Below are positions 16,740 through 24,974 of a stretch of DNA of 32,927 nucleotides, piece by piece. The notes under the pieces were generated by a model. It saw nothing but the letters and a program-made list of their open reading frames with translations, did not search any database and was not told the DNA's origin. The translations under genes and the position numbers were made by a program. Numbering within the stretch: the first letter of the stretch is position 1; each line of letters starts with the position of its first letter. The stretch lies in the NCBI GenBank assembly GCA_030550225.1, contig JAUQPV010000004.1, positions 1 through 32,927 of the forward strand. The letters run 5' to 3'. The DNA is from Acidobacteriota bacterium. GTDB lineage: Bacteria; Acidobacteriota; HRBIN11.

Positions 16740-17825
16740 TCATCGGAGCTTCAGGGTCGTCAGGCTCAGCAGGGCAAACAGAAAGGCAAGGATCCAGAAC
16801 CGGACGACGACCTTGCTTTCCGGCCATCCTAAGAGCTCGAAGTGGTGATGAAGCGGGGCCATCCGAAAGATGCGCCGACCCCGGAGCCGGAAAGAAGCGA
16901 CCTGCAAGATGACCGACAGGGCCTCAAGGACAAACAGACCGCCGACCATCACCAGGACCAGCTCCTGCTTGATCAGGACGCTCAAGATGCCCAGCGATGC
17001 CCCCAACGACAGAGCGCCCACGTCCCCCATGAACACCTCGGCTGGGTGGGCATTAAACCACAGGAATCCGATACTGGCCCCCATCAGGGCCCCGCCGAAG
17101 ATGACGACCTCAGCCGCCTGGGGCACGTGCAAGATGTTCAGGTAGCCCGCAAAGACCCGGTGGCCGGCCACGTAGGCAAAGCCCGTCAGGGCCGCCGACG
17201 CAAAGAGGACGGACCCGATGGCCAGCCCGTCCAGGCCGTCCGTCAAATTCACGGCGTTGGAGGCTCCAGCCAAGACAAGCCACAAAAAGGCCAGGTACCA
17301 CCAGCCCAGGTCCGGGTGGAGCCACTTCAGAAAGGGGAACCACACCTCGGTCGAGAACATGCCTCGATGCCGCAAGTACATCAGGGCCAAGCCGATGACC
17401 AGGATGATGACCGTCTGGGCGAGGAGCTTCCCACGACCCGTCAGCCCCAGGTTCTGGCGACGCCTTAGCTTCGCCCAGTCGTCCCAGAAGCCCAAGGCGC
17501 CGAAACTCCACAACGTGCCCAGGGCGACCCACGGGTAGGGTTCGGCCAGGTCGGCCCACAGGAGGACGGCCACTGAGACGGCCAGGATGACCAAAAGGCC
17601 GCCCATCGTGGGCGTCCCCGCCTTCTGTTGATGGTGCTTCGGACCCTCTTCCCGGATGTACTGGCCCCACTGCCACTGACGCAGACGCCGGATTAGCGGG
17701 GGGCCCAACAGGAAGCTGAGGACCATGGCCGTGACGATGGCCATGGCCGTCCGGACGGTCACGTAGCGGAACACCCGTAGGGTGTCCCACCAGGGGCGGA
17801 GGAGTTCAAACAGGAGGTACAGCAT
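16740..17825 (-). CDS. mraY: Phospho-N-acetylmuramoyl-pentapeptide transferase MraY
   Basis: 361 residues, about ten membrane helices. Conserved elements: GPKHHQQKAGTPTMGG near the N-terminus, LGFWDDWAKLRRRQNLGL (the aspartate pair), NAVNLTDGLDGLA, FNAHPAEVFMGDVGALSLG and APLHHHFELLGWPE with the histidine cluster. It transfers phospho-MurNAc-pentapeptide to undecaprenyl phosphate to make lipid I at the membrane. ATG 17825 has GAGGAAG upstream and overlaps the murF end by 20 nt. Its stop abuts the heptamer array. Confidence 0.97.
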   Translation of the reverse strand: MLYLLFELLRPWWDTLRVFRYVTVRTAMAIVTAMVLSFLLGPPLIRRLRQWQWGQYIREEGPKHHQQKAGTPTMGGLLVILAVSVAVLLWADLAEPYPWVALGTLWSFGALGFWDDWAKLRRRQNLGLTGRGKLLAQTVIILVIGLALMYLRHRGMFSTEVWFPFLKWLHPDLGWWYLAFLWLVLAGASNAVNLTDGLDGLAIGSVLFASAALTGFAYVAGHRVFAGYLNILHVPQAAEVVIFGGALMGASIGFLWFNAHPAEVFMGDVGALSLGASLGILSVLIKQELVLVMVGGLFVLEALSVILQVASFRLRGRRIFRMAPLHHHFELLGWPESKVVVRFWILAFLFALLSLTTLKLR

Positions 17826-19239
17826 GGGGGTCTTCCTCGGCCTGAAACTGCGTGCGGGCCCACTCGACCAAGCGCTCCAACCCCATGGCGTGCGACGCCT
17901 TCAGGAGCCATACGTCCCCGGGTCGCCAGGCTTGCGCCCACCACGGAAGGACGTCCTCGACGCTCGCAAAATGCAGGACCTCGGCCCGGACGCCTCGGGA
18001 CCGAAGCTCGTCGGCCAAAGCCGCCATGCGAGGCCCCACGGTGACGACGACGTCGACGGCTGACCAGTCGGCCATCTCGGCCAGTCGCCGGTGCCAGGCC
18101 ACCTCGTCGGGACCGAGCTCGAGCATGTCGCCGACGATGGCCCCCCGCCGCCGGGCGGGCCACCCGGCGAGCCACCGGATGGCCTGGACCATGGCGACCG
18201 GGTTGGCGTTATAGCTGTCGTCCAACAGCGTCCACCCCTGCTTCCACCGATAGACTTCCCCCCGGTGCGCCGGGGGACGAAAGTCGGCCAGGGCCGCCGC
18301 GACGGCGTCGCGGTCCATACAGAACAACGCCCGGGCGAGTCCGACGGCCGGCAGGAGGTTCCGCGCATTCCAAGGCTGGGGGATGGGCACGGTCAGCGTC
18401 CAGCGGTCCTCGAGGGCCCCGTCTCGGTAGAAGCCGACCTCGACGGTCATGCCCGTCGGCGTCGGCGTCACCCCCAAGAGACGCACGTCCCCGTCGGCTT
18501 CCCCGAAGGTCCATACCGGGGCCTCCCAAGGGTTCTTCTGACCGACCCGGTCCCGCAAGAGCGGGACGTCGCCGGCGATGAAGATCTCCCCACCGGGTAC
18601 CATGAAGCGCACGAGGTCCGTCTTCTCGTCGGCCACCGTATCGACTGTCTCGAAGGCCTCCAGATGAACGGGCCCGACGTTCAGGACGACCGGATAGTGG
18701 GGCCGAAGCAGGGCGGCGATCCGAGCCATCTCGCCCCGTTGGTTGATGCCGACCTCCTGGACCCACCAGGTGTAGGCCCGGCCACGTCCGTAGTTGATTA
18801 GCGAAAGCGGCACGCCCGTGATGCTGTTCCAGTTTCCCGGCGACACAAAGGTCGGAGCGACCCGACCGGCCAGACGACCGATGAGCTCCTTCGTCGTCGT
18901 TTTTCCCATGCTTCCCGTGATGGCGATGACCCGGGCCGCGAGTCGGTCCCGGACGGCGGCGGCCCACCGGAACAGGGCCGTCCAGGTGCTGGGGACCCGG
19001 ACGACCCCGACGTGCGAGGGTACCTCGACGGCCCGCTCGACCAAGACGGCGACGGCCCCCCGCTGGACGGCGTCGGCGACGAACCGATGCCCGTCGTCGT
19101 GACGACCCCGGAGCGCCACGAACAGGCTCCCGGCCGTGCACTGGCGACTGTCGATGTGAACGACCGTCACGGCCTGCAGGGGGTCGCCCCGTTGGACAGA
19201 GCCGCCCGTGAAGGCGGCGATCTCACCGAGTCTCCACAT
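17806..19239 (-). CDS. murF: UDP-N-acetylmuramoyl-tripeptide--D-alanyl-D-alanine ligase MurF
   Basis: 477 residues. The N-terminal substrate domain has HIDSRQCTAGSLFVALRGRHDDGHRF, then the P-loop GSMGKTTTKE (109-118), GNWNSITGVPLSL, EVGINQRGEM, NVGPVHLE and DDSYNANPVAM, the last diagnostic for MurF. It joins the Ddl-made D-Ala-D-Ala dipeptide to the UDP-MurNAc-tripeptide. The start overlaps the murE stop by 17 nt. The C-terminal acidic tail is poorly conserved and overlaps mraY. Confidence 0.96.
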   Translation of the reverse strand: MWRLGEIAAFTGGSVQRGDPLQAVTVVHIDSRQCTAGSLFVALRGRHDDGHRFVADAVQRGAVAVLVERAVEVPSHVGVVRVPSTWTALFRWAAAVRDRLAARVIAITGSMGKTTTKELIGRLAGRVAPTFVSPGNWNSITGVPLSLINYGRGRAYTWWVQEVGINQRGEMARIAALLRPHYPVVLNVGPVHLEAFETVDTVADEKTDLVRFMVPGGEIFIAGDVPLLRDRVGQKNPWEAPVWTFGEADGDVRLLGVTPTPTGMTVEVGFYRDGALEDRWTLTVPIPQPWNARNLLPAVGLARALFCMDRDAVAAALADFRPPAHRGEVYRWKQGWTLLDDSYNANPVAMVQAIRWLAGWPARRRGAIVGDMLELGPDEVAWHRRLAEMADWSAVDVVVTVGPRMAALADELRSRGVRAEVLHFASVEDVLPWWAQAWRPGDVWLLKASHAMGLERLVEWARTQFQAEEDPHAVPPV

Positions 19240-20785
19240 GGTCGATCATCCACTCGAGGACCGTCTGCCGGTCTGAGTAGGGGACCTTGGTCGTCCCATA
19301 AATCTGGTAGTCCTCGTGTCCCTTTCCCGCTAAGAGCAAGCAGTCACCCGGTCGTAGCATGGCCAGCCCCGTGTGGACGGCCGTCCGCCGATCATGGATG
19401 ACCGACCAGGGCGGTGCCCCGGCGACAGCCCGGAGGCCGGCCTCGATGTCGGCCACGATACGCCGGGGGTCTTCCCGACGAGGATTGTCATCCGTCAGGA
19501 TGATGAAGTCGGCGTGCCGGGCAGCGACCTGACCCATCCGGGGACGCTTGGTCGCATCCCGTTCCCCGCCGCATCCGAACAGGACGATCAGCCGACCCGG
19601 GACCTGCGGTCGCAGGTGCTGGAGGACCAGCTCCAGCGACTCGGGCGTGTGCGCATAGTCGATGACGACGACTCGGCCGTCGGGGAACTCCAGACGTTCC
19701 ATCCGACCCGGGGCGCCCGAGAAGGCCGCCATCGCTTCCACGAGGTCGGGCCAGCGGTCGGCCGGAAGGACGCTGGCCGCCATCGCCCAGGCGACCAGGA
19801 AATTCGATATGTTGTACGACCCGCTCAGGCGGATCGACCACTCCAGAGGCTTCTCCAGACCGGGCCCCCAAAGCACGCCCCGGGCACCCCAGAGACCGCT
19901 GGCCCGGACGACGCCGTGGACCGTATGCTCACACGCCGTCGTCGGACCCCCGCACGTCCCGACCGTCACCACAGTCGCTCGACGGAAGGTCCGGTCCCGG
20001 AGGATCGCCCGCCCGAAGGGGTCGTCCGTATGAATGACGACGTGGCGGAGACCCCAATAGTCCTCATCAAAGAGCCGAAGCTTGGCCCGATAGTAGGCCT
20101 CCATGCCTCCGTGATAGTCCAAATGGTCGTGTCCCAGGTTCGTCAAGGCCGCCACCGTCACCCGAAGACCGTCGATCCGGTACTGGTCCAGGCCGATGGA
20201 AGACGCCTCGACGGCCATGTGGAAAATGCCTTGACGGACCAAGTGATGAGCATACTCGCCCAGGTCAGGCGCCTCCGGAGTCGTCAAGCCGGTCCAAAGG
20301 CCGACGTCGGGGTCCATCCCTAACGTCCCGACCCGGGCACAGGGCACGCCCAGCCGACGGAGGGCGTCCTGGACCCAGTGGACGGTCGTCGTCTTACCCT
20401 TCGTGCCTGTCACGGCCATCACGACCAAGCGGTCCAGGGCCGGCCCGTACAGGACTCGCGTGAGTCGGGCGGCCGCCGGTCGAGCCGCTCGGACGACCCA
20501 ATAGGGGATCGAAGGAGCTTGGGTCCGAAACCACTCGACCCACGTGGGGTCCTCCCCGACGACCCCGACGGCGCCCCGCCGGACGGCGTCCGGAATCCAG
20601 ATATGGCCGTCCGTCTGGCGGCCCCGTACGGCGACAAAGAGGCTCGCCACCTGAACCCGCCGAGAATCCGTCGTGACGTGGAGGGCCGGTTCCATCGCCG
20701 AGGGCCACCAGCCGTCGATGCTAAGGCCGTCCAGGGCTTCGTGGATGAGGGGGATAGACAACGGGCACCGGGTGGGCTCGGTCAT
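19223..20785 (-). CDS. murE: UDP-MurNAc-L-Ala-D-Glu--meso-diaminopimelate ligase MurE
   Basis: 520 residues. DSRRVQVASLFVAVRGRQTDGH (N-terminal domain), P-loop GTKGKTTT (127-134), GLTTPEAPDL, EASSIGLDQYR, NLGHDHLDYHG, DYAHTPESLE, FGCGGERDATKRPRMG and LLAGKGHEDYQ are all present. The residues DNPR (433-436) are the meso-diaminopimelate-binding motif; L-lysine-adding enzymes differ there. ATG 20785 has AGAGGAA upstream and overlaps the ftsI end by 65 nt. A later ATG (residue 31) would cut into the N-terminal domain and is less likely. Confidence 0.96.
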   Translation of the reverse strand: MTEPTRCPLSIPLIHEALDGLSIDGWWPSAMEPALHVTTDSRRVQVASLFVAVRGRQTDGHIWIPDAVRRGAVGVVGEDPTWVEWFRTQAPSIPYWVVRAARPAAARLTRVLYGPALDRLVVMAVTGTKGKTTTVHWVQDALRRLGVPCARVGTLGMDPDVGLWTGLTTPEAPDLGEYAHHLVRQGIFHMAVEASSIGLDQYRIDGLRVTVAALTNLGHDHLDYHGGMEAYYRAKLRLFDEDYWGLRHVVIHTDDPFGRAILRDRTFRRATVVTVGTCGGPTTACEHTVHGVVRASGLWGARGVLWGPGLEKPLEWSIRLSGSYNISNFLVAWAMAASVLPADRWPDLVEAMAAFSGAPGRMERLEFPDGRVVVIDYAHTPESLELVLQHLRPQVPGRLIVLFGCGGERDATKRPRMGQVAARHADFIILTDDNPRREDPRRIVADIEAGLRAVAGAPPWSVIHDRRTAVHTGLAMLRPGDCLLLAGKGHEDYQIYGTTKVPYSDRQTVLEWMIDHVETR

Positions 20786-22736
20786 CTCTACGTTCCTCTT
20801 CGTCCTCTATTAAAAGATGCCGTCTCTCGGGTACGTGTTCGACCCATACGATCCCGCGTCGGACCTCCAGGGGGGTCCCCGCCGGGGGAAGCTGACGGAC
20901 GACCCGGCGACCCCGCCCGATCATTGTAATGGAAACGCCGACCTGACGGGACCAGTCCAGGACTTCCTGTAAGTCCCGACCGGCCCAATCCGGCCAACGG
21001 TCCGGCCCCACCGACGCGCCGGGCGACCACCGGACCGGCACCGGCGTCGGACCCGCCGTCTCGACCGACGGCTCCAGTCGCCATCGGGTCGCTAAGAGAC
21101 GGGCCACGGCCTGGAATAGGGGCGCCGCCACCTCGGACCCGTAAAAAAGCCCCTCAGGTTCGTCTAACATGACCAGTAGGACGACCCGGGGCGCCTCGAC
21201 CGGGAAAAAACCCACAAAGGAGGCAATGTACCGTCCGCTCTCGTAAGTCCCACTCGGACCGATCTTCTGAGCCGTGCCCGTCTTGCCCGCAATCCGAAGA
21301 CCCGGGACTTGCGCCCGCTGGCCCGTCCCGCGGGTCACGACGGCCTCCAAAATCTCCGTCATCGGGCGGACCAGGTCGGCCGGAATCCGACGCGGCCCCA
21401 ACGGTCGGGTGAGGACGTGGGTCTGGCCCATCGGGTCGATGAAGCGCCGCGCCAAACGCGGCGTGACCTCGAAGCCTCCGTTGGCCAGCATGGCGTAAAA
21501 ACGAACGATCTGCAGAGGCGTCACCCCGATGCCCTGGCCGATGGCCAGATAGGCAGGGTCGACTCGGGACCACTGGTCCGGCGGCCGTAGCAGGCCTGGC
21601 CGTTCGCCTGGGGCGTCCACGCCCGTGGGCTGACCGAATCCAAAGGCCCGCAGGTGTTCGTATAAACGGGCCGGCGGCACCGTCATCCCGACCCGGATGG
21701 CACCCACGTTGCTGGAGTAAACGAAGACGTCGTCAAACCGGAGCCATCCAAAGGGGCGGTGGTCCCGAATCGTCACGCCCAGGACCCGAATCTGGCCTTG
21801 CTCCCCATAAAATTGCTGGTTTCGAATCGCCGGGTTTTCCCACAAGGCCGCCAAGCCGATGGCCGGTTTGAGGGTCGAACCCGGTTCATAGGTCCACCGG
21901 CCTCCACAGAAATTCCAGGCCCAGGGCTCGTCCAGGTAACGAACATACCGGGTCGGGTCCAAGAAGGGATACTGGGCATGGACCAGGACCTCGCCCGTCC
22001 ACGGGTCCATCGCCAAGACCAGGCCCCGTCGAGCCCCCGTCCGCTGGACCCACTCGGCCAGGACCTTCTCAGCCATGTACTGAGCGGAAAGGTCCAGGGC
22101 CAGCTCCAACCGGGCTGGTCCCCGGCCGGCGACCGGGACGCCGACGTCGTTCCAGAAGTACCGCTGAAGCCCGTCCCGACCGACCGACACGGGCCGCCGC
22201 TCGCCCCGGAGCCAAGCGTCGTATTGAAATTCGACCCCACTCAGGCCTTGGTTGTCGATGCCGGTCCATCCCAGCAAAGCCCCGGCCAGGTGGTGCTGGG
22301 GATACACCCGCTCCTCTTCCGGCGTGACGTAGACACCCGACAGGTTCAGGGCCTGGATCTCCTGGGCCTTGGCCGCATCGAGACGCTTCCGAGCCACCCA
22401 AACGAAGTGAGGCCGCTCGGACGCCTGCTCGCGAACGGTATCGACCGAGAAGGGAACGTACTGCCGGAGAACCCTCAGCGTCTCATCCAGGTCCGGCACC
22501 TCCACGGGCCGGATATACAGGCTGTAAACCGTCCGATTCATCGCCAGCTCATAGCCCCATCGGTCCGTGATGACCCCACGGCCGACCGACACGTGGACTT
22601 CCGTGTAATACTGCCGGACCGCCCGCTTACTCCATATGGCCCGTTCTAGGACCTGGACCTGGACCAGCCGACCCCACAGGACGAGGGCCCAGACCCCGAA
22701 GAAGCCGATGAGCACACGAAACCGCCATCCCGTCAT
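20721..22736 (-). CDS. ftsI: Septal transpeptidase FtsI (penicillin-binding protein, class B) with C-terminal PASTA domain
   Basis: 671 residues. One N-terminal membrane helix (about 6-26), a pedestal domain with the GRGVITDRWGYELAMN motif (52-68), then the transpeptidase domain with SxxK (S287-K290 in GSTLKP), SxN (S341-N343) and KTGT (485-488). After the catalytic domain, about residues 583-635 resemble one PASTA repeat (GRDLQEVLDWSRQVGVSI, then VVRQLPPAGTPLEVRRGIVWV), a wall-sensing module more common in Gram-positive division PBPs. A charged tail follows. It crosslinks septal peptidoglycan made by FtsW. ATG 22736 comes 8 nt after the ftsL stop with GAGGGA as the binding site. Confidence 0.95.
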   Translation of the reverse strand: MTGWRFRVLIGFFGVWALVLWGRLVQVQVLERAIWSKRAVRQYYTEVHVSVGRGVITDRWGYELAMNRTVYSLYIRPVEVPDLDETLRVLRQYVPFSVDTVREQASERPHFVWVARKRLDAAKAQEIQALNLSGVYVTPEEERVYPQHHLAGALLGWTGIDNQGLSGVEFQYDAWLRGERRPVSVGRDGLQRYFWNDVGVPVAGRGPARLELALDLSAQYMAEKVLAEWVQRTGARRGLVLAMDPWTGEVLVHAQYPFLDPTRYVRYLDEPWAWNFCGGRWTYEPGSTLKPAIGLAALWENPAIRNQQFYGEQGQIRVLGVTIRDHRPFGWLRFDDVFVYSSNVGAIRVGMTVPPARLYEHLRAFGFGQPTGVDAPGERPGLLRPPDQWSRVDPAYLAIGQGIGVTPLQIVRFYAMLANGGFEVTPRLARRFIDPMGQTHVLTRPLGPRRIPADLVRPMTEILEAVVTRGTGQRAQVPGLRIAGKTGTAQKIGPSGTYESGRYIASFVGFFPVEAPRVVLLVMLDEPEGLFYGSEVAAPLFQAVARLLATRWRLEPSVETAGPTPVPVRWSPGASVGPDRWPDWAGRDLQEVLDWSRQVGVSITMIGRGRRVVRQLPPAGTPLEVRRGIVWVEHVPERRHLLIEDEEERRDDRAHPVPVVYPPHPRSPGRP

Positions 22737-22744
22737 CGGATCCC

Positions 22745-23077
22745 TCAGGGTCGAGACGCCGCGGGTCGATCAGAAGCCGCCCCGTTCGGCCACGAATGGG
22801 GTAAGACTTGCGTCGGCTGAAGAAGCCGGAGATGCAGATAGCCCTGCGCCAGCCGGTCGACCCGGGATAGGGCCGTTAACTCCCGGTACTGGGCCTCCAG
22901 CGACTCCAGAACCCGCTGGAGTTCCTGACGTTGCTGGTATAGGGCCTGGACGGTGTAGCGCTTCTGCATGATTTGGGTCGAGACCCAAACATGAACGTAG
23001 GCCGCCATGACCAGCAGGACGATGCCGGCCCCGACCCAGCCTACATCCTTCGCCCGGAAGCGGTCGGTTCGCGCCAC
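22745..23077 (-). CDS. ftsL: Cell division protein FtsL
   Basis: 110 residues from GTG 23077, chosen because GAGGAGG lies 6 nt upstream. The frame is open to 23251, but the upstream part runs through a repeat array and into rsmH. The layout is that of FtsL: a short basic start, one membrane helix (VGWVGAGIVLLVMAAYVHVWV, about 12-33 with flanks), a coiled-coil segment (about 34-70), then SRVDRLAQGYLHLRLLQPTQVLP, which resembles the FtsL end motif. FtsL acts with FtsQ and FtsB to activate FtsW-FtsI. Identity rests on topology and position more than on residue identity. No ftsB is seen in the window. Confidence 0.85.
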   Translation of the reverse strand: MARTDRFRAKDVGWVGAGIVLLVMAAYVHVWVSTQIMQKRYTVQALYQQRQELQRVLESLEAQYRELTALSRVDRLAQGYLHLRLLQPTQVLPHSWPNGAASDRPAASRP

Positions 23078-23089
23078 GACAGACCTCCT

Positions 23090-23112
23090 CGAATCCGATT
23101 CTCTTGGATTCG
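23090..23112 (-). promoter_or_regulatory. Hairpin immediately upstream of the ftsL ribosome binding site
   Basis: CGAATCC and GGATTCG form a perfect 7-bp stem with a 9-nt loop. On the mRNA it ends right before GAGGAGG of ftsL. It could insulate ftsL initiation from the large inverted array just upstream. Confidence 0.4.
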
Positions 23113-23144
23113 CTTCCCCGTCCGGCCCATCCCCGTCCCCTTCG

Positions 23145-23229
23145 GGTTCAGTGTCGGGTGTTCGGTGTCGGGATGGGTTTTCAGGAGTCCGACCATGCCC
23201 AGTCCCAACGCCCAGCACCCAACACCGAC
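23145..23229. repeat. Smaller inverted heptamer array in the rsmH-ftsL junction
   Basis: The first arm (23145-23179) has the units TGTCGGG, TGTTCGG, TGTCGGG. The second arm (about 23196-23229) is the inverse, with units TGTTGGG, TGCTGGG, CGTTGGG. The period (7 nt) and base pattern are those of the array at 16481-16739, but shorter and more diverged. Again the C-rich arm ends at the base where the upstream gene's stop codon (rsmH, 23230-23232) begins. Confidence 0.7.
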
Positions 23230-24228
23230 TTAACCCGTTCCCCCAGGCCACGAGACCCGAGGCTTAGGCTCCCGGTACACCAGGTCCCGAAACCGGACGG
23301 GCGCTAACTTCTCGATGACCCGTAGACGGGCGCTTCGCGACGCCGGATTCTGCCGGACTTCCGCCCGATCCGGCCGCTCCGGCTTCGGCGTCAAAACCCT
23401 ACCAAGGGGTTGACCTTCACATACACAAACCCCAACCTGGGGTTCACACCGACACGGTAAGGCCAGCCGATGAAAGATGCGCTTGACGACTCGGTCTTCC
23501 AGACTGTGGTACGCCAGGACGGCCAGGCGACCGCCGACCCGAAGGACGTGAAAGGCGTCGACGAAGAAGACGTCCAGCCCCTCCAGCTCCCGATTCACGG
23601 CGATCCGTAGGGCCATGAAGACTCGCGTGGCCGGGTCTGTCCGACCCCGACGGCGGACGACGCTCCGCACGATCTCGGCCAGTTGAGTCGTCGTCGTGAT
23701 GGGCTCCCGCTTCCGGGCTTCCACGATGGCCCGAGCGACGGCCTCGGCCCGGGGCTCTTCTCCATACTCCCGAAAGATCCGCACGAGCTCCTCGAAAGAC
23801 CGCTGGTTCACGATCCGCTCGGCCGTCTCGGCGTCCCAGGGATTCATCCGCATGTCTAAGGGGCCTTCCTGTTCGAAGCTGAAGCCCCGACTCGGGTCTT
23901 TCAATTGGTCCATGCTGATGCCCAGGTCGACCAGGACGGCGTCGACGAGGCCGAGGGGCGCATGGGACAGGGCGATCTTCAAAATGTGCCGAAAGTCTTC
24001 ATGCACGTATGTAACCCGGTCACCCCACTCGGCGAGCCGCTGACGGGCCCGTCGCAGGGCCTCGGGGTCCCGGTCGACGGCGATCAGGCGGTCGGCCCCG
24101 GCCCGGAGGAGGGCCTCGGCATGGCCGCCCGAGCCGACGGTGGCGTCGATGACGACCGAACCTTCACCCAGGACGGGGCGCAGGTAGTCAACGACCTTCT
24201 CCCGTAACACCGGCTGATGCAGAAACAT
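23230..24228 (-). CDS. rsmH: 16S rRNA (cytosine-1402-N4)-methyltransferase RsmH
   Basis: 332 residues. N-terminal HQPVLREKVVDYL, SAM-binding VIDATVGSGGHAEALL (26-41), AVDRDPEALRRA, VDAVLVDLGISMDQL, RGFSFEQEGPLDMRM, VFMALRIAVNRELEGL and AYHSLEDRVVKRIF are the RsmH/MraW signatures. A cysteine cluster (CRC...CVC) near residue 270 is also seen in many family members. It adds the N4-methyl of m4Cm1402 in the ribosomal P-site region. ATG 24228 has GGAGG 4 nt upstream. Second gene of the dcw run, 51 nt after mraZ. Confidence 0.97.
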   Translation of the reverse strand: MFLHQPVLREKVVDYLRPVLGEGSVVIDATVGSGGHAEALLRAGADRLIAVDRDPEALRRARQRLAEWGDRVTYVHEDFRHILKIALSHAPLGLVDAVLVDLGISMDQLKDPSRGFSFEQEGPLDMRMNPWDAETAERIVNQRSFEELVRIFREYGEEPRAEAVARAIVEARKREPITTTTQLAEIVRSVVRRRGRTDPATRVFMALRIAVNRELEGLDVFFVDAFHVLRVGGRLAVLAYHSLEDRVVKRIFHRLALPCRCEPQVGVCVCEGQPLGRVLTPKPERPDRAEVRQNPASRSARLRVIEKLAPVRFRDLVYREPKPRVSWPGGTG

Positions 24229-24260
24229 GCCGCCTCCGTGGGGTCCCTTTCCGCCCTATC

Positions 24261-24280
24261 GGCCCACCTGCCGACCTGCT
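24261..24280 (-). repeat. Octamer tract in the mraZ-rsmH junction
   Basis: On the transcribed strand GCAGGTCG-GCAGGTGG-GC gives two 8-nt units starting at the mraZ stop codon. The related tract at 29604-29623 uses GCAGTTCG on the opposite strand. A nearly identical 14-nt string also occurs in the hisB-hisH gap (27956-27969). Confidence 0.4.
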
Positions 24281-24756
24281 TATACCGAAATCTTCTGAAT
24301 CTGCCGGACCAGCTCGGGCGTCCAGGGAACCTGCGCCTGAAAGGCCTCCAGCAAGTCTGGGTTCCAGACCTGTATCGTGTTGAAGTATCCGACGAGGACG
24401 ACCCGGGACGACAAACGGGCATAATCCCGCAGTTCCGACGGGATCAGGATACGGCCCTTATCGTCCAGCTCCGTCTCGACGCCCTTGGTATTCAGGCGGT
24501 GCATGAGGGCCATCTTTTGCTGGGGGTCGATGTCGGTCTGGAGACGGATTTCGGCCTCGATGGTCTCCCACACGGGCAGGGGATAGATGACGATATGAGG
24601 GAATTCGAGCAGGAAACTCTGGGTGACGAACACCTGGGTCCCGTAGTGTTCCAGGAGGCGCTTGCGGAAGTTGGTCGGGACGACCATCCGGCCGGCGGTA
24701 TCGAACTGGGTCCACCCGGCGCCCCGAAAAAACACGTCGGTGCGAGGCCTTTCCAT
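24280..24756 (-). CDS. mraZ: Transcriptional regulator MraZ
   Basis: 158 residues from ATG 24756. Two AbrB-like swapped-hairpin repeats are visible: FFRGAGWTQFDTAGRMVVPT with NFRKRL (about 9-34), and ETELDDKGRILIPSELRDYA (about 93-112), each holding the D-x-x-G-R core. MraZ binds TGGG repeats in front of its own gene and represses the dcw operon; here such boxes lie directly upstream. The in-frame ATG at 24786 coincides with an operator box near the predicted transcription start, so 24756 is preferred. The longer open frame to 25134 crosses the promoter and is not coding. Confidence 0.95.
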   Translation of the reverse strand: MERPRTDVFFRGAGWTQFDTAGRMVVPTNFRKRLLEHYGTQVFVTQSFLLEFPHIVIYPLPVWETIEAEIRLQTDIDPQQKMALMHRLNTKGVETELDDKGRILIPSELRDYARLSSRVVLVGYFNTIQVWNPDLLEAFQAQVPWTPELVRQIQKISV

Positions 24757-24760
24757 GCTG

Positions 24761-24790
24761 TCCCATTCTTTCCCAAAACGTCCCATCCCA
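24761..24790 (-). promoter_or_regulatory. MraZ operator: TGGGA box array
   Basis: On the mRNA strand TGGGA occurs at 24790-24786, 24785-24781, 24775-24771 and 24765-24761. The last three are spaced exactly 10 nt apart (5-nt box, 5-nt gap), which matches the known MraZ-binding layout; the first is an extra box placed directly against the next. The array spans the expected transcription start and ends 4 nt before the mraZ ATG, so binding should block the promoter and autorepress the operon. Confidence 0.88.
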
Positions 24791-24819
24791 ATTATAGGCC
24801 CCCGCCTCCTGGTTGTCAA
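24791..24819 (-). promoter_or_regulatory. Consensus sigma-70 promoter of the dcw operon
   Basis: The -35 TTGACA (24819-24814) and the -10 TATAAT (24796-24791) both match consensus perfectly, with a 17-bp spacer. Predicted start of transcription is near 24784, inside the TGGGA operator. No other site in the cluster looks this strong. Confidence 0.85.
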
Positions 24820-24920
24820 ACTATATTCGAGGGGAAGGATAAGGATAGGAAAAAGAGGCAAATAAAAGACAAAAATTTGGCAAATATCGATCCCCGTGTT
24901 CGCCCTCGATCGCCCCGGGT

Positions 24921-24957
24921 GGCCTCCGGAAAGTAGACCGGAGGCCGGACCCCCTAC
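24921..24957. repeat. REP-like palindromic element, copy 3
   Basis: The core at 24933-24957 starts GTAG, ends CTAC and matches the element at 4841-4865 at 20 of 25 positions. An extra left arm, GGCCTCCGG (24921-24929), pairs perfectly with CCGGAGGCC (24938-24946) across an 8-nt loop. It lies between the divergent promoters. Confidence 0.6.
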
Positions 24958-24974
24958 TTGCCGACCCGCCCGAC

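Noticed and set aside
16498..16912. Small open frames through the heptamer array giving cysteine/tryptophan or threonine/proline repeats
   Set aside because: They are translations of the tandem repeat itself on both strands, with no ribosome site and low-complexity products.
22745..23251. A 168-residue FtsL starting at ATG 23249-23251
   Set aside because: The extra N-terminus would be encoded by the repeat array and by rsmH coding sequence; GTG 23077 has an ideal ribosome site and gives a normal FtsL.
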